Shown: piece after piece, positions 1 to 7,121 of the stretch
How the letters are laid out: each line of letters starts with the position of its first letter
Numbering within the stretch: position 1 is the stretch's first letter
Assembly: GCA_013697465.1 (NCBI GenBank)
Contig: JACCWU010000053.1
Span: 1 to 7,951, forward strand
Reading direction: 5' to 3'
DNA length: 7,951 bases
Source of the DNA: Actinomycetota bacterium
Lineage (GTDB): Bacteria > Actinomycetota > Thermoleophilia > Gaiellales > Gaiellaceae
Notes under the pieces: generated by a model
Told to the model about the DNA's origin: nothing
Database searches by the model: none
The model's input: the letters and a program-made list of their open reading frames with translations, nothing else
Made by a program: the position numbers and the translations under genes

Positions 1-1975
1 ACTCACGGGCCTGCGCGAGCACGGCGTCGGCCTCGACGCGGTCCCCGGACTCCTTAAGCGCGTCGTACAAGTCGGGTGCCAACGCGAGGCGCCGCTCGTC
101 GCCGGGTCGGAGCACCGCCGCGGCCCTACGCAGGAGAGCGCGTCCGGCGTTGTAGTCGCCGCGGTCGAGAGCAGCGCGTCCGGCGGCCGCGAGATGCTCC
201 GACACGCGCGCCGCTAGCGCCGGGAGCGCGGGGTCGTCGGGATCGATCTCGGACCTATACCGGTGCGCCTGCTCGACGTGGTAGCCGAGGATCTCGTCGC
301 GCTCGACGAGATCGTGCTGCGCGAGCCAGTCTGCGAACCGCTCGTGCAACTGCGCTCGGGTCGCCTTCGGAAGGGACTCGTAGGCGGCGTCGCGGATGAG
401 CAGATGCCGGAACCGGAACGCGTCGTCGCCCGGAAACGTGGAGTTGTCGGGACGGATGAGCTCCTTGCGCACGAGCGCGGAGAGATGTGACTCCACCGCG
501 CGACGCATGGGCTCGGGCGCCAGCTCTGCGACGGAGCCGCGATGGAATACCTGACCCTCGACCGACCCTCGCTCGATGACGACCCGCTCCTCGGAGCCGA
601 GCGTGTCGAGCCGCGCTTGGAGCAGGGCGTGGATCGTCGGCGGGACGACGATCTCGCCGTCGCCTCCCTGATCGCGCACCATGGCCAGCATCTCCTCAAC
701 GAAGAGGGGATTGCCCTCCGACGCTGCCGCGATGCGGATGCGTGCTCCTTCCTCGAGGAGCACGCCTTCCAGCAGGGCGTCGATCAGGGCATCGCACTCG
801 TCGCCCTTGAGCGGCTCGAGCATGACCGAGGTCGAATTCGGCTTGCCTCCACCCCACCCCGGACGCAGCTCGAGCAGCTCCATGCGAGCCACGCAGAGGA
901 GAAAGATCGGCGCGTTCCGCGAGAAGTCCGCCACGTGCTCGACCAGGTCGACGAAGACGGGCTCCGCCCACTGCAGGTCGTCGAGCACGACCACCTGCGG
1001 GCGGTCGGCAGCCCGACCCTCGAGCAGGCGGCGAAATGCAAGCCGCGTCTCCTCGGGAGACGAGCCGATGATCGAGTCCGGATCGGCGCCGATGGCGATC
1101 AGAATCTCGACGAGCGGCCAGTAGGTGATTCCTTCCCCGTAGCTCAGGCATCTGCCGCGCAGCACGTCGGCGGCCTCTCCAGCCCGCTCCAGGAAGTCGG
1201 CGACCAGCCGTGACTTCCCGATGCCTGCCGGCCCGAGGAGGGTGACGAGCCGGCACGAGCGCTCCTCCACGACATCCTCGAAGTCGCGCCAGAGCCGATT
1301 GCGCTCTCGCTCGCGTCCGACCAGGCGTGCCTCCGGGTGACGCGCGAGCGCGTCGGTATCGGTGAGTACGTCGAGCAGCCGGTACGCCTCGACGGGCTCC
1401 GACTTCCCCTTGAGCACGAGCGGCTCGACCGGCTCGGCGCGGACGGCGTCCCGCACGAGCAGCCGCGTCTCGGCGCCGATGAGGACGGTGCCCCGCGCCG
1501 CCGCCTGTTCGAGGCGCGCCGCGATGTTGACGGCATCGCCGGTGACGAGCGTCTCGGCCTCGCCACCGACAACGACCTCACCCGTGTTCACCCCGATGCG
1601 GGCCTCCAGCCCGTGGGCGGAGACCGCCTCGAGCATCTCCGCAGCGGCCCGCATGGCACGTAGCGCGTCGTCCTCGTGCGAGACCGGGATGCCGAAGACC
1701 GCCATGACGGCATCGCCGACGAACTTCTCGACGACCCCGCCGTGACGCTCGATGATCGTGCGTAGATCATCGAAGTAACGGCGCATGCGCGTGCGCAACG
1801 CTTCGGGATCGGTCGACTCGCCGAGCGCGGTCGACCCGACGAGGTCGCAGAAGAGGATCGTCACGACTTTGCGCGACTCGCGCGCAGGCTCCGCGACGGC
1901 CAGCGGCGCCGCGCAGGACATGCAGAATCGTGCCTCGGCCGGATTGTCCGTACCGCAGCTCGGGCATGCGGGCAT
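1..1975 (-). CDS. Zinc-ribbon / class III cyclase / STAND ATPase signalling protein, downstream paralogue (3' end off window)
   Basis: This is a large multidomain signalling protein; the 658 N-terminal residues are visible and the frame is open to the left edge, so the C-terminus is missing only because the window ends. Domains in order: a four-cysteine zinc ribbon (C4, C7, C18, C21); a class III adenylate/guanylate cyclase domain (about 35-200) with metal ligands D44 and D88, K84, transition-state N150 and R154; then an ATPase with Walker A GPAGIGKS (248-255), a Walker B strand ending LDDLQWAEP, and a GNPLFVEE motif typical of these STAND/AAA_16 proteins; then the beginning of a helical-repeat region. 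The start is ATG at 1975-1973, preceded by GAGGT at six bases, and overlaps the stop of the upstream paralogue by one base (TGATG). Residues 1-120 match the paralogue at 96 of 120 positions by hand count. It probably makes a cyclic nucleotide in response to a signal sensed through the ATPase and repeat region; the ligand is unknown. If collinear with its paralogue, about 340 residues are missing. Confidence 0.93.
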   Translation of the reverse strand, partial: MPACPSCGTDNPAEARFCMSCAAPLAVAEPARESRKVVTILFCDLVGSTALGESTDPEALRTRMRRYFDDLRTIIERHGGVVEKFVGDAVMAVFGIPVSHEDDALRAMRAAAEMLEAVSAHGLEARIGVNTGEVVVGGEAETLVTGDAVNIAARLEQAAARGTVLIGAETRLLVRDAVRAEPVEPLVLKGKSEPVEAYRLLDVLTDTDALARHPEARLVGRERERNRLWRDFEDVVEERSCRLVTLLGPAGIGKSRLVADFLERAGEAADVLRGRCLSYGEGITYWPLVEILIAIGADPDSIIGSSPEETRLAFRRLLEGRAADRPQVVVLDDLQWAEPVFVDLVEHVADFSRNAPIFLLCVARMELLELRPGWGGGKPNSTSVMLEPLKGDECDALIDALLEGVLLEEGARIRIAAASEGNPLFVEEMLAMVRDQGGDGEIVVPPTIHALLQARLDTLGSEERVVIERGSVEGQVFHRGSVAELAPEPMRRAVESHLSALVRKELIRPDNSTFPGDDAFRFRHLLIRDAAYESLPKATRAQLHERFADWLAQHDLVERDEILGYHVEQAHRYRSEIDPDDPALPALAARVSEHLAAAGRAALDRGDYNAGRALLRRAAAVLRPGDERRLALAPDLYDALKESGDRVEADAVLAQARE
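1..1975 (-). repeat. Tandem gene duplication, downstream copy
   Basis: This segment is a diverged direct copy of 3006-4977, offset by 3002 bases at the 5' ends of the genes. A 29-base exact match lies at 1710-1738 against 4712-4740, in the codons around the second metal-binding aspartate of the cyclase. The visible copies stay collinear with a net difference of one codon, near the variable linker after GNPLFVEE. Many synonymous differences suggest an old duplication. Confidence 0.9.
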
Positions 1976-1977
1976 CA
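1973..1977 (-). other. TGATG stop-start overlap between the two cyclase-ATPases
   Basis: The stop codon TGA of the upstream paralogue (1977-1975) shares its final A with the ATG of the downstream one (1975-1973). This arrangement normally gives translational coupling by reinitiation, so the two proteins should be made in linked amounts from one transcript. Confidence 0.92.
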
Positions 1978-4977
1978 GGCGACCTCGATACCGAGCATCA
2001 CGAGTCGCTCTCGTGCCCGGGCGGCACCGGTCACGTCGCCCTTCGCGTCGTAGTGGGACAGCCCGAGGGCGGCTTCTTGTGATGCCCCGTCCATCCGACC
2101 CGCGAGCGCGAGCGTCTCGGCCAGCATCAGCCGGGCCCAGGCGCGCTTCTCGAAGAAGTCCGTCGTCTCCGCGAGCTCCACGGCTCCACGAGCGTGCTTA
2201 CCGGCCTCTTCGTGCCTACCGCGCCGCGCGAGCAAGCCGCCCTCGAGCCCGGCGAGCTCGACGAAGTTGACGAGATCGTCGGCCCCCGTGGTCTCCCGTG
2301 CCGCCTCGCACAGCCGGCCGACTTCGTCGTACCGCTCCTGATCGTAGAGGCACTGTGCGAGGTCCAGAGCAGCTGTTGGGTAGTACGCGCGGTCTCCGAT
2401 CCGTTCGAGCACCTCGAGGCCCTCTCGCAGCACCCGCTCCACCTCCGCGAGGTCGCCTGCCCGGAACTCGACAGCCGCCTCGGACATGCTCATCCCGCCG
2501 GCGCTCATGAGCAGCCCGGCGTCGAAGTACGCCTGACGCCCGCCGCGGACGAGCTCGCGCGCGCGATCGATCTCCCCCTGCATCGCCAGCAGGCGGCCGA
2601 GAGCTGTCCTCGACCACGCCTCTGCGAGCGCGCCGTGCGCACCGTGACGGATCGCCTTCACGCGGTCGATCGCCTCTCCGACGGGAGTGGGCCCGAACGG
2701 GAACGTGGAGAGGAGCCTGGCCCGGACGGGGATCTCGAGGCGCGTGCCCCCAGCTCTTTCGAGGTGGGCGAGCGCCTGCTCGCAGGCGCTCGCGGTCTCG
2801 GCTGCATGCAGCGCAAACCAGGCCTCGAGGGCAACGCTCCACCAATACAGGGCAACCCCCTCGTCATGGCCCGCCTCCTCGAGAACGGCCCGGGCCTCCT
2901 CCCTCAGCGCGCGGCGCTCGTCCGCTCCGACGCCGCTCGGGCCGCCGGCCAGCGCAAAGATCGCCTCGTTGAGCGCAACGAGCGCCCTCGTCACCGGGTT
3001 GGAGGCTCGACGAGCCTCGACGAAAACGGCGTTCCGCTCAGAGCGATCGCCGGACTCGCCGAGCGCGACCAACAGGTCCGGTGCGAGGGCGAGACGCTGT
3101 TCATCTCCGGGTGGAAGGACGGCCGCCGCTCTGCGCAACAACCCGCGACCCGCATTGAAGTCGCCGCGATCGAGAGCGCCGCTGCCGGCGGCCGCGAGGT
3201 GCTCCGCCGCCCGGGCCGAGAGGGCCGGGAGAGCGGGGTCGTTCTCGTCGAGTTCGACCCGGTAGCGGCGCGCCTGCTCGAGGTGGTAGCCGACGATCTC
3301 GTCGCCCTCGACCAGGTCGTGCGTGGCGAGCCAGTCAGCGAAGCGCTCGTGCAACTGCGCCCGGGTCGCCTTCGGCAGCGACTCGTAGGCGGCGTCGCGA
3401 ATCAGGAGATGGCGGAAGCGGAAGCCCTCGTCTTCGGGAAACGTCGGCGCGACGGAACGGATCAGCTCCTTGCGGACGAGCGTGGCGAGATGCGCCTCGA
3501 CTCCGAGACGCACGGGATCCGGCGAGAGCTGCGCGACCGCGCCACGATGGAACACCTCGCCCTCAACTGCGCCACGTTCCATCACGACGCGCACGTCGCC
3601 GTCGAGCGAGTCGATGCGCGCCTGCAGGAGCGCCTGAATCGTCGGAGGGACAGCGATCTCGCCGTCGCCTCCCTCGCGGACCATTGCGAGCATCTCCTCG
3701 ACGAAAAGCGGATTCCCGGCCGAGGCGATGGTGATCCGCTCTCGCAATTCCGCGTCGAGCGGGGCATCCGTGACGAGCCGCTCCATCAGCTCCGCGCACT
3801 CCTCCGCCCCGAGCGGCTCCAGAAGCACGGAGCTTGCATTCATCTTGCCACCACCCCAGCCAGACCGGACGTCGAGGAGCTCGGTGCGCGCGATGCAGAG
3901 GAGGAAGATCGGAGCGTCGCGCGAGAGGTCGGCGACGTGCTCGACGAGGTCGATAAAAACGGGCTCCGCCCACTGCAGGTCGTCGATGACGACGACCTGA
4001 GGACGATCGGCAACCCGCGCCTCGAGCAGCCGTCGGAAGGCGAGCTGAGTCTCTGGCGGCGAGGTGCCGATCACGTCGTCAGGATCGACGCCAATCGCCA
4101 AGAGCATCTCTACCAGCGGCCAGTAGGTGATGCCCTCGCCGTAGTGCAGGCAGCGTCCGCGGAGGACGTCGGCCGAGTCGCCGACGCGCTCCAGGAAGTC
4201 GGCGACGAGGCGCGACTTGCCGATTCCGGCTGGCCCGAGTAACGTGAAGAGCCGGCAGGTTCGATCGGCGACGGCGTCCTCGTAGTCGCGCCAGAGACGC
4301 TGACGCTCGCGCTCGCGTCCCACGAGCGGCGTCTCCGGGTGGCGAGCGAGCGACTCGGCGCCGGCGAGCACCTCGACGAGGCGGAACGCCTCGACCGGCT
4401 CGGACTTGCCCTTGAGCACGAGCGGCTCGACCGCTTCGGTGCGGACCGCGTCACGCACGAGGGCCCGCGTCTCTGCGCCGATCAGCGCCTCGCCTGCTGC
4501 GGCTGCCTGTTCGAGCCGCGCGGCGACGTTGACGGCGTCGCCAGTGACGAGCGTGTCCCCCTCTCCGCCGACGACGACCTCGCCGGTGTTGACCCCGATG
4601 CGCGCCTCGAGGCCATGCGCCGAGATCGCAGCGCGCATCTCGGACGCGGCGCGGACGGCCCGGAGCGCATCGTCCTCGTGGGAGACCGGGATCCCGAAGA
4701 CCGCCATCACCGCATCGCCGACGAACTTCTCGACGACCCCTCCGTGACGCTCGATGATCTGCCGGAGATCGTCGAAGTAGCGGCGCATCCGCGAACGGAG
4801 GGCTTCGGGATCGGTCGACTCCCCGAGCGCAGTCGAGCCGACGAGGTCGCAGAAGAGGACGGTGACGACCTTGCGCTGCTCGCGAGCAGGCTCCGGCGCG
4901 ACCAGCGGCGAGCCGCAAGCGCTGCAGAATCGGGCGTCGTCAGCGTTCTCGCGGGCGCAGCTCGGGCATGTCACCAC
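1975..4977 (-). CDS. Zinc-ribbon / class III cyclase / STAND ATPase / helical-repeat signalling protein, complete, 1000 aa
   Basis: This is a predicted cytoplasmic signalling enzyme coupling nucleotidyl cyclase activity to an NTPase switch. Domains: zinc ribbon C4, C7, C18, C21; class III cyclase about 35-200 with metal aspartates D44 and D88, K84, N150 and R154; ATPase about 215-480 with Walker A GPAGIGKS (248-255), Walker B VVVIDDLQWAE (328-338) and GNPLFVEE (421-428); then a long alpha-helical region (about 560-1000) rich in Ala, Leu, Arg and Glu that looks like TPR-type repeats. There is no C-terminal LuxR helix-turn-helix, unlike some related mycobacterial cyclase-ATPases. I see no signal peptide or membrane segment. 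L143 occupies the position of the canonical adenine-selecting aspartate, so substrate choice is uncertain. The start is GTG at 4977, chosen because it follows the kinase stop by 10 bases and aligns the zinc ribbon with the paralogue; the adjacent in-frame GTG at 4974 is equally possible. No Shine-Dalgarno is visible, so translation may depend on reinitiation after the kinase. The stop TGA at 1977-1975 overlaps the next ATG. Confidence 0.93.
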   Translation of the reverse strand: MVTCPSCARENADDARFCSACGSPLVAPEPAREQRKVVTVLFCDLVGSTALGESTDPEALRSRMRRYFDDLRQIIERHGGVVEKFVGDAVMAVFGIPVSHEDDALRAVRAASEMRAAISAHGLEARIGVNTGEVVVGGEGDTLVTGDAVNVAARLEQAAAAGEALIGAETRALVRDAVRTEAVEPLVLKGKSEPVEAFRLVEVLAGAESLARHPETPLVGRERERQRLWRDYEDAVADRTCRLFTLLGPAGIGKSRLVADFLERVGDSADVLRGRCLHYGEGITYWPLVEMLLAIGVDPDDVIGTSPPETQLAFRRLLEARVADRPQVVVIDDLQWAEPVFIDLVEHVADLSRDAPIFLLCIARTELLDVRSGWGGGKMNASSVLLEPLGAEECAELMERLVTDAPLDAELRERITIASAGNPLFVEEMLAMVREGGDGEIAVPPTIQALLQARIDSLDGDVRVVMERGAVEGEVFHRGAVAQLSPDPVRLGVEAHLATLVRKELIRSVAPTFPEDEGFRFRHLLIRDAAYESLPKATRAQLHERFADWLATHDLVEGDEIVGYHLEQARRYRVELDENDPALPALSARAAEHLAAAGSGALDRGDFNAGRGLLRRAAAVLPPGDEQRLALAPDLLVALGESGDRSERNAVFVEARRASNPVTRALVALNEAIFALAGGPSGVGADERRALREEARAVLEEAGHDEGVALYWWSVALEAWFALHAAETASACEQALAHLERAGGTRLEIPVRARLLSTFPFGPTPVGEAIDRVKAIRHGAHGALAEAWSRTALGRLLAMQGEIDRARELVRGGRQAYFDAGLLMSAGGMSMSEAAVEFRAGDLAEVERVLREGLEVLERIGDRAYYPTAALDLAQCLYDQERYDEVGRLCEAARETTGADDLVNFVELAGLEGGLLARRGRHEEAGKHARGAVELAETTDFFEKRAWARLMLAETLALAGRMDGASQEAALGLSHYDAKGDVTGAARARERLVMLGIEVA
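1982..1986 (-). promoter_or_regulatory. Ribosome binding site GAGGT for the downstream cyclase-ATPase
   Basis: GAGGT lies inside the last codons of the upstream paralogue, six bases before the ATG at 1975. Its spacing and sequence fit a Shine-Dalgarno element and support this start over other in-frame starts. Confidence 0.7.
3006..4977 (-). repeat. Tandem gene duplication, upstream copy
   Basis: This is the counterpart of 1-1975, covering the zinc ribbon, cyclase, ATPase and the start of the helical-repeat region. The equivalent of 1975-3005, the C-terminal repeat region of this gene, would lie left of the window in the downstream copy. Confidence 0.9.
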
Positions 4978-4987
4978 GCGCGGGAGT

Positions 4988-5941
4988 CTACGACCGAGCG
5001 GTCTGAAGCTCGGCGAGCTCGATGTCTCCCGCGTACGTGGCCGCAAGCTGGAGGTCGAAGCGTCCCGCCCCGAGCTCGAGCACCGAGGCGGCCCCCGCCG
5101 CGACACCGAGCCGGATTGCCTCCTCTGGCGAGCGCTGGTCGACGATCGCAGCGAGGAACTGCGCAACGAGAACGTCTCCGGAGCCCACGGCCGATATGGG
5201 CTCGACATGGGGTGCGAACGCGCGCACTCGCCGCGTCTTCCTGCCGAAGCGCAGCAGCGCGAAGCAGCCGTTCTCGAGCGTGATGAGGACGTTTCGCGCA
5301 CCCATCTCCGCGATTGCCTCGAGCGCCATGAGGAAGTCGTCGTCGTCCTCGAGCTCCTGACCGACGAGCCCTTCCGCCTCGCGCTGGTTCGGTGAGACGA
5401 GAAACGGGGCCGCCTCGACCCCGTAGCGCAGGGGATCGCCCTCGCTGTCGAGCACGACGCGGACGTCACGGCGTGCGAGATCCCGAACCGCGTCGGCGTA
5501 GAACGAGGTCGGCACCTTGCGCGGGAGCGAGCCGGCGAGCACGACGAAGTCCGCGCCGCGAGCGAGGTAGTGCAGCTTCTCGCGGAGCATCTCGAGCTCG
5601 GCGGCCGTGACCTCCGGCCCCCATTCGTTGATCTCGGTGTACGTCCCCGCGGTCGGGTCGGCGACCGCGGTCGACGTTCGCGACTCGCCGGAGATACGCA
5701 CGAAGTCGTTGAGGATCGCCTCGGACGTGAGCTCCTCGACCAGGCGCGTTCCCGTCCGCCCTCCGGCAAGCCCCGTGGCTACGACCGGCATGTCGAGCAG
5801 CTTGAGCGCACGGGCGACGTTGATGCCCTTCCCGCCGGCCAGCGTCATGACCTCGCTCGACCGATGTCGGTAGCCGATCTGGAAGACCGGCACCGTGAGC
5901 GTACGGTCGAGGGCGGCGTTGACGGTGACGGTGACGATCAT
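4988..5941 (-). CDS. PfkB-family sugar kinase, 1-phosphofructokinase-like
   Basis: This is a 317-residue cytoplasmic carbohydrate kinase of the PfkB/ribokinase superfamily, close to the usual length of about 310. It probably transfers phosphate from ATP to a sugar or sugar phosphate; the closest resemblance I recognise is the 1-phosphofructokinase/hexose-kinase branch, which makes fructose 1,6-bisphosphate from fructose 1-phosphate. Evidence: an N-terminal MIVTVTVNAALDRTL strand with sugar-contacting D12, the first PfkB signature GGKGINVARAL (36-46), an INEWGPE segment (104-110) like the INEPGPE of 1-phosphofructokinases, an AGSLP loop (136-140), an N-x-x-E motif (N185 to E188), and a C-terminal anion-hole motif GSGD (253-256) whose D256 is the expected catalytic base. 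Two deviations are Ala rather than Pro at residue 9 and GSGD rather than the commoner GAGD. The ATG overlaps the carboxypeptidase stop as ATGA, with GGGG about nine bases upstream. No fructose PTS gene is nearby, so the substrate is not settled by context and I give no gene symbol. Confidence 0.9.
   Translation of the reverse strand: MIVTVTVNAALDRTLTVPVFQIGYRHRSSEVMTLAGGKGINVARALKLLDMPVVATGLAGGRTGTRLVEELTSEAILNDFVRISGESRTSTAVADPTAGTYTEINEWGPEVTAAELEMLREKLHYLARGADFVVLAGSLPRKVPTSFYADAVRDLARRDVRVVLDSEGDPLRYGVEAAPFLVSPNQREAEGLVGQELEDDDDFLMALEAIAEMGARNVLITLENGCFALLRFGRKTRRVRAFAPHVEPISAVGSGDVLVAQFLAAIVDQRSPEEAIRLGVAAGAASVLELGAGRFDLQLAATYAGDIELAELQTARS
5938..5941 (-). other. ATGA start-stop overlap between carboxypeptidase and sugar kinase
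   Basis: The kinase ATG (5941-5939) overlaps the carboxypeptidase TGA (5940-5938) by the classic four-base ATGA, indicating translational coupling and co-transcription. A GGGG run about nine bases upstream of the ATG may act as a weak ribosome binding site. Confidence 0.9.
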
Positions 5942-7098
5942 GTGACGAGGCCCCACACATTCCGGGCCGTGCGTCGTGCATACCAAGCCGTCTTTCCGAA
6001 GATGCCCGGCTCCGAAACCGCGGCGGCCGCGACCAGGTTGGAGGACGCGATGAGACGACTCCCGTCGGAGACCTCGACGCGCCCGAGCCGCTGGCCTCGG
6101 CGCACCGGCAACCCCACGACGCCCTGCGCGACGACACGCTCGAGCAGCGGGGAGCGGTCGTGAACCGAGCGGACGACCGTTCGCCGGGCAACCAGGACGA
6201 CCGCAGGCCGGCCGTACGCAGTCGTCGCGGTCGCGTATACCCGTCCGGCGTCGATCGCGACTATCGGCCGGTATCGGGCCAAGCCGTAGGTGAGGAGCTC
6301 TTGGAGGGCATCGTTTCGAGCGTTCCGGCTGCGACTGCCGAGCACCGTCCCGTACACGGTTACACCGCGCGAACGTGCCGCGGCCGCCTGCGACCAGCCG
6401 GCGTCGGCGGTATGCCCGGTCTTGCCGCCGACGAGCGGCGGCCAGCTTTCCAGCAGATCGTCGGTCGTGGGAAACTCGCCACCCCTGGGCAAGACGACCG
6501 AGCTCCGGCCGAGCGCATCTCGGATGAAGGGAATCCCGAGCGCGTAGCGGACGAGCGTCGTCGCATCCTCCGCGCTCGAGAGATGCCCGGTGGCGTCGAG
6601 CCCGTGCGGATTCGCGAACGTCGTGTCGTCCAGGCCGAGCTCGCGTGCTTCGGCGTTCATCAACGCGACGAAGCGCGAGATCGAGCCTCGCCCGACGTGA
6701 AGCGCAAGTGCATCCGCGGCGTCGTTCGCACTCGCGACGAGCATCGCGCGTAGGAGCATGGACACGTTCAGCCGCTCGCCCGCGCGAAGGTGGGCCGTCG
6801 ACTCGCCGACCCCGGAGGAACGAGCGCCGACGGTGACGAGATCGGCCAGCCGCGCGCGCTGGAGCGTCACGATCGCGGTCATGAGCTTGGTGATGCTCGC
6901 GATCGCCCTCCGCTGCTCTTCGTTGCGCTCCGCAAGCACCGAGCCGTCTTCGCCGACGAGGTACCACGCCGAGGCAGCGAGCACCGGGACCGGCGCGGTC
7001 GGCGTCGGGTCGCCGTTCGAAGCCTGAACCCGCGCAACCGGCGAAAGCGCGACGGCTGCAAGAAGGGCGGCGACAGGGAGCAGGGCCCTACGCATCAC
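5938..7098 (-). CDS. D-alanyl-D-alanine carboxypeptidase (peptidase S11, low-molecular-weight PBP)
   Basis: This is an exported penicillin-binding protein of 386 residues that removes the terminal D-Ala from peptidoglycan stem pentapeptides, limiting cross-linking. A signal peptide is clear: MMRR, a hydrophobic Ala/Leu/Val core, and a plausible cleavage site after VQA (residue 26). The three active-site motifs of the serine penicilloyl-transferase fold are intact: S68-I-T-K71 with nucleophile S68, S123-A-N125, and K226-T-G228. NPHGLD (163-168) followed by GHLSSAED is also typical of S11 enzymes. Residues about 275-350 correspond to the small beta-rich C-terminal domain of PBP5-like proteins. 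The last 20 residues, with aromatic and arginine residues (AWYARRTARNVWGLV), could form an amphipathic membrane-binding helix as in PBP5; there is no evident transmembrane anchor. The start is GTG at 7098 or the immediately following ATG at 7095; AGAG at 7112-7109 is better spaced for the GTG. The gene follows pyrF by 23 bases and overlaps the kinase start by four. Confidence 0.95.
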   Translation of the reverse strand: MMRRALLPVAALLAAVALSPVARVQASNGDPTPTAPVPVLAASAWYLVGEDGSVLAERNEEQRRAIASITKLMTAIVTLQRARLADLVTVGARSSGVGESTAHLRAGERLNVSMLLRAMLVASANDAADALALHVGRGSISRFVALMNAEARELGLDDTTFANPHGLDATGHLSSAEDATTLVRYALGIPFIRDALGRSSVVLPRGGEFPTTDDLLESWPPLVGGKTGHTADAGWSQAAAARSRGVTVYGTVLGSRSRNARNDALQELLTYGLARYRPIVAIDAGRVYATATTAYGRPAVVLVARRTVVRSVHDRSPLLERVVAQGVVGLPVRRGQRLGRVEVSDGSRLIASSNLVAAAAVSEPGIFGKTAWYARRTARNVWGLVT

Positions 7099-7108
7099 CG
7101 GCGCGGAA

Positions 7109-7117
7109 CTCTACTCC
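7109..7117 (-). promoter_or_regulatory. Candidate ribosome binding region of the carboxypeptidase
   Basis: On the minus strand the short pyrF-carboxypeptidase gap contains GGAG (7117-7114) followed by AGAG (7112-7109). AGAG is 10 bases from the GTG at 7098 and 13 from the ATG at 7095; GGAG is 15 and 18 bases away. This purine-rich stretch is the only ribosome-binding candidate in the gap and slightly favours the GTG start. Confidence 0.45.
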
Positions 7118-7121
7118 ACTG

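Noticed and set aside
1..1975. Downstream cyclase-ATPase as a truncated pseudogene
   Set aside because: The frame is open and collinear with its paralogue to the window edge with catalytic motifs intact. The missing C-terminus is only a boundary effect.
2194..4242. 682-codon open frame on the plus strand
   Set aside because: It is antisense to the cyclase-ATPase and in register with its codons, as often happens in GC-rich genes. A similar plus-strand frame at 542-1213 mirrors the other paralogue, which follows from the conserved sense strand. It has no recognisable domain.
4339..5283. 314-codon open frame on the plus strand
   Set aside because: It spans the antisense of two confident genes and their junction, and its later part is Arg/Ala low-complexity sequence.
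4978..5769. Upstream extension of the 1000-residue cyclase-ATPase frame to an ATG at 5769
   Set aside because: The extension lies wholly inside the well-supported kinase gene and translates to Arg/Ser-rich sequence with no family resemblance. The zinc ribbon aligns at the N-terminus with the paralogue when the GTG at 4977 is used.
5942..6967. Upstream extension of the kinase frame into the carboxypeptidase
   Set aside because: The extra residues are Arg/Gly-rich out-of-frame translation of the carboxypeptidase gene. PfkB homology begins at the ATG at 5941.
7099..7121. Terminator or promoter between pyrF and the carboxypeptidase
   Set aside because: The 23-base gap has no hairpin with a T-run and is too short for a convincing promoter. 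It fits an operon spacer with a ribosome binding site.
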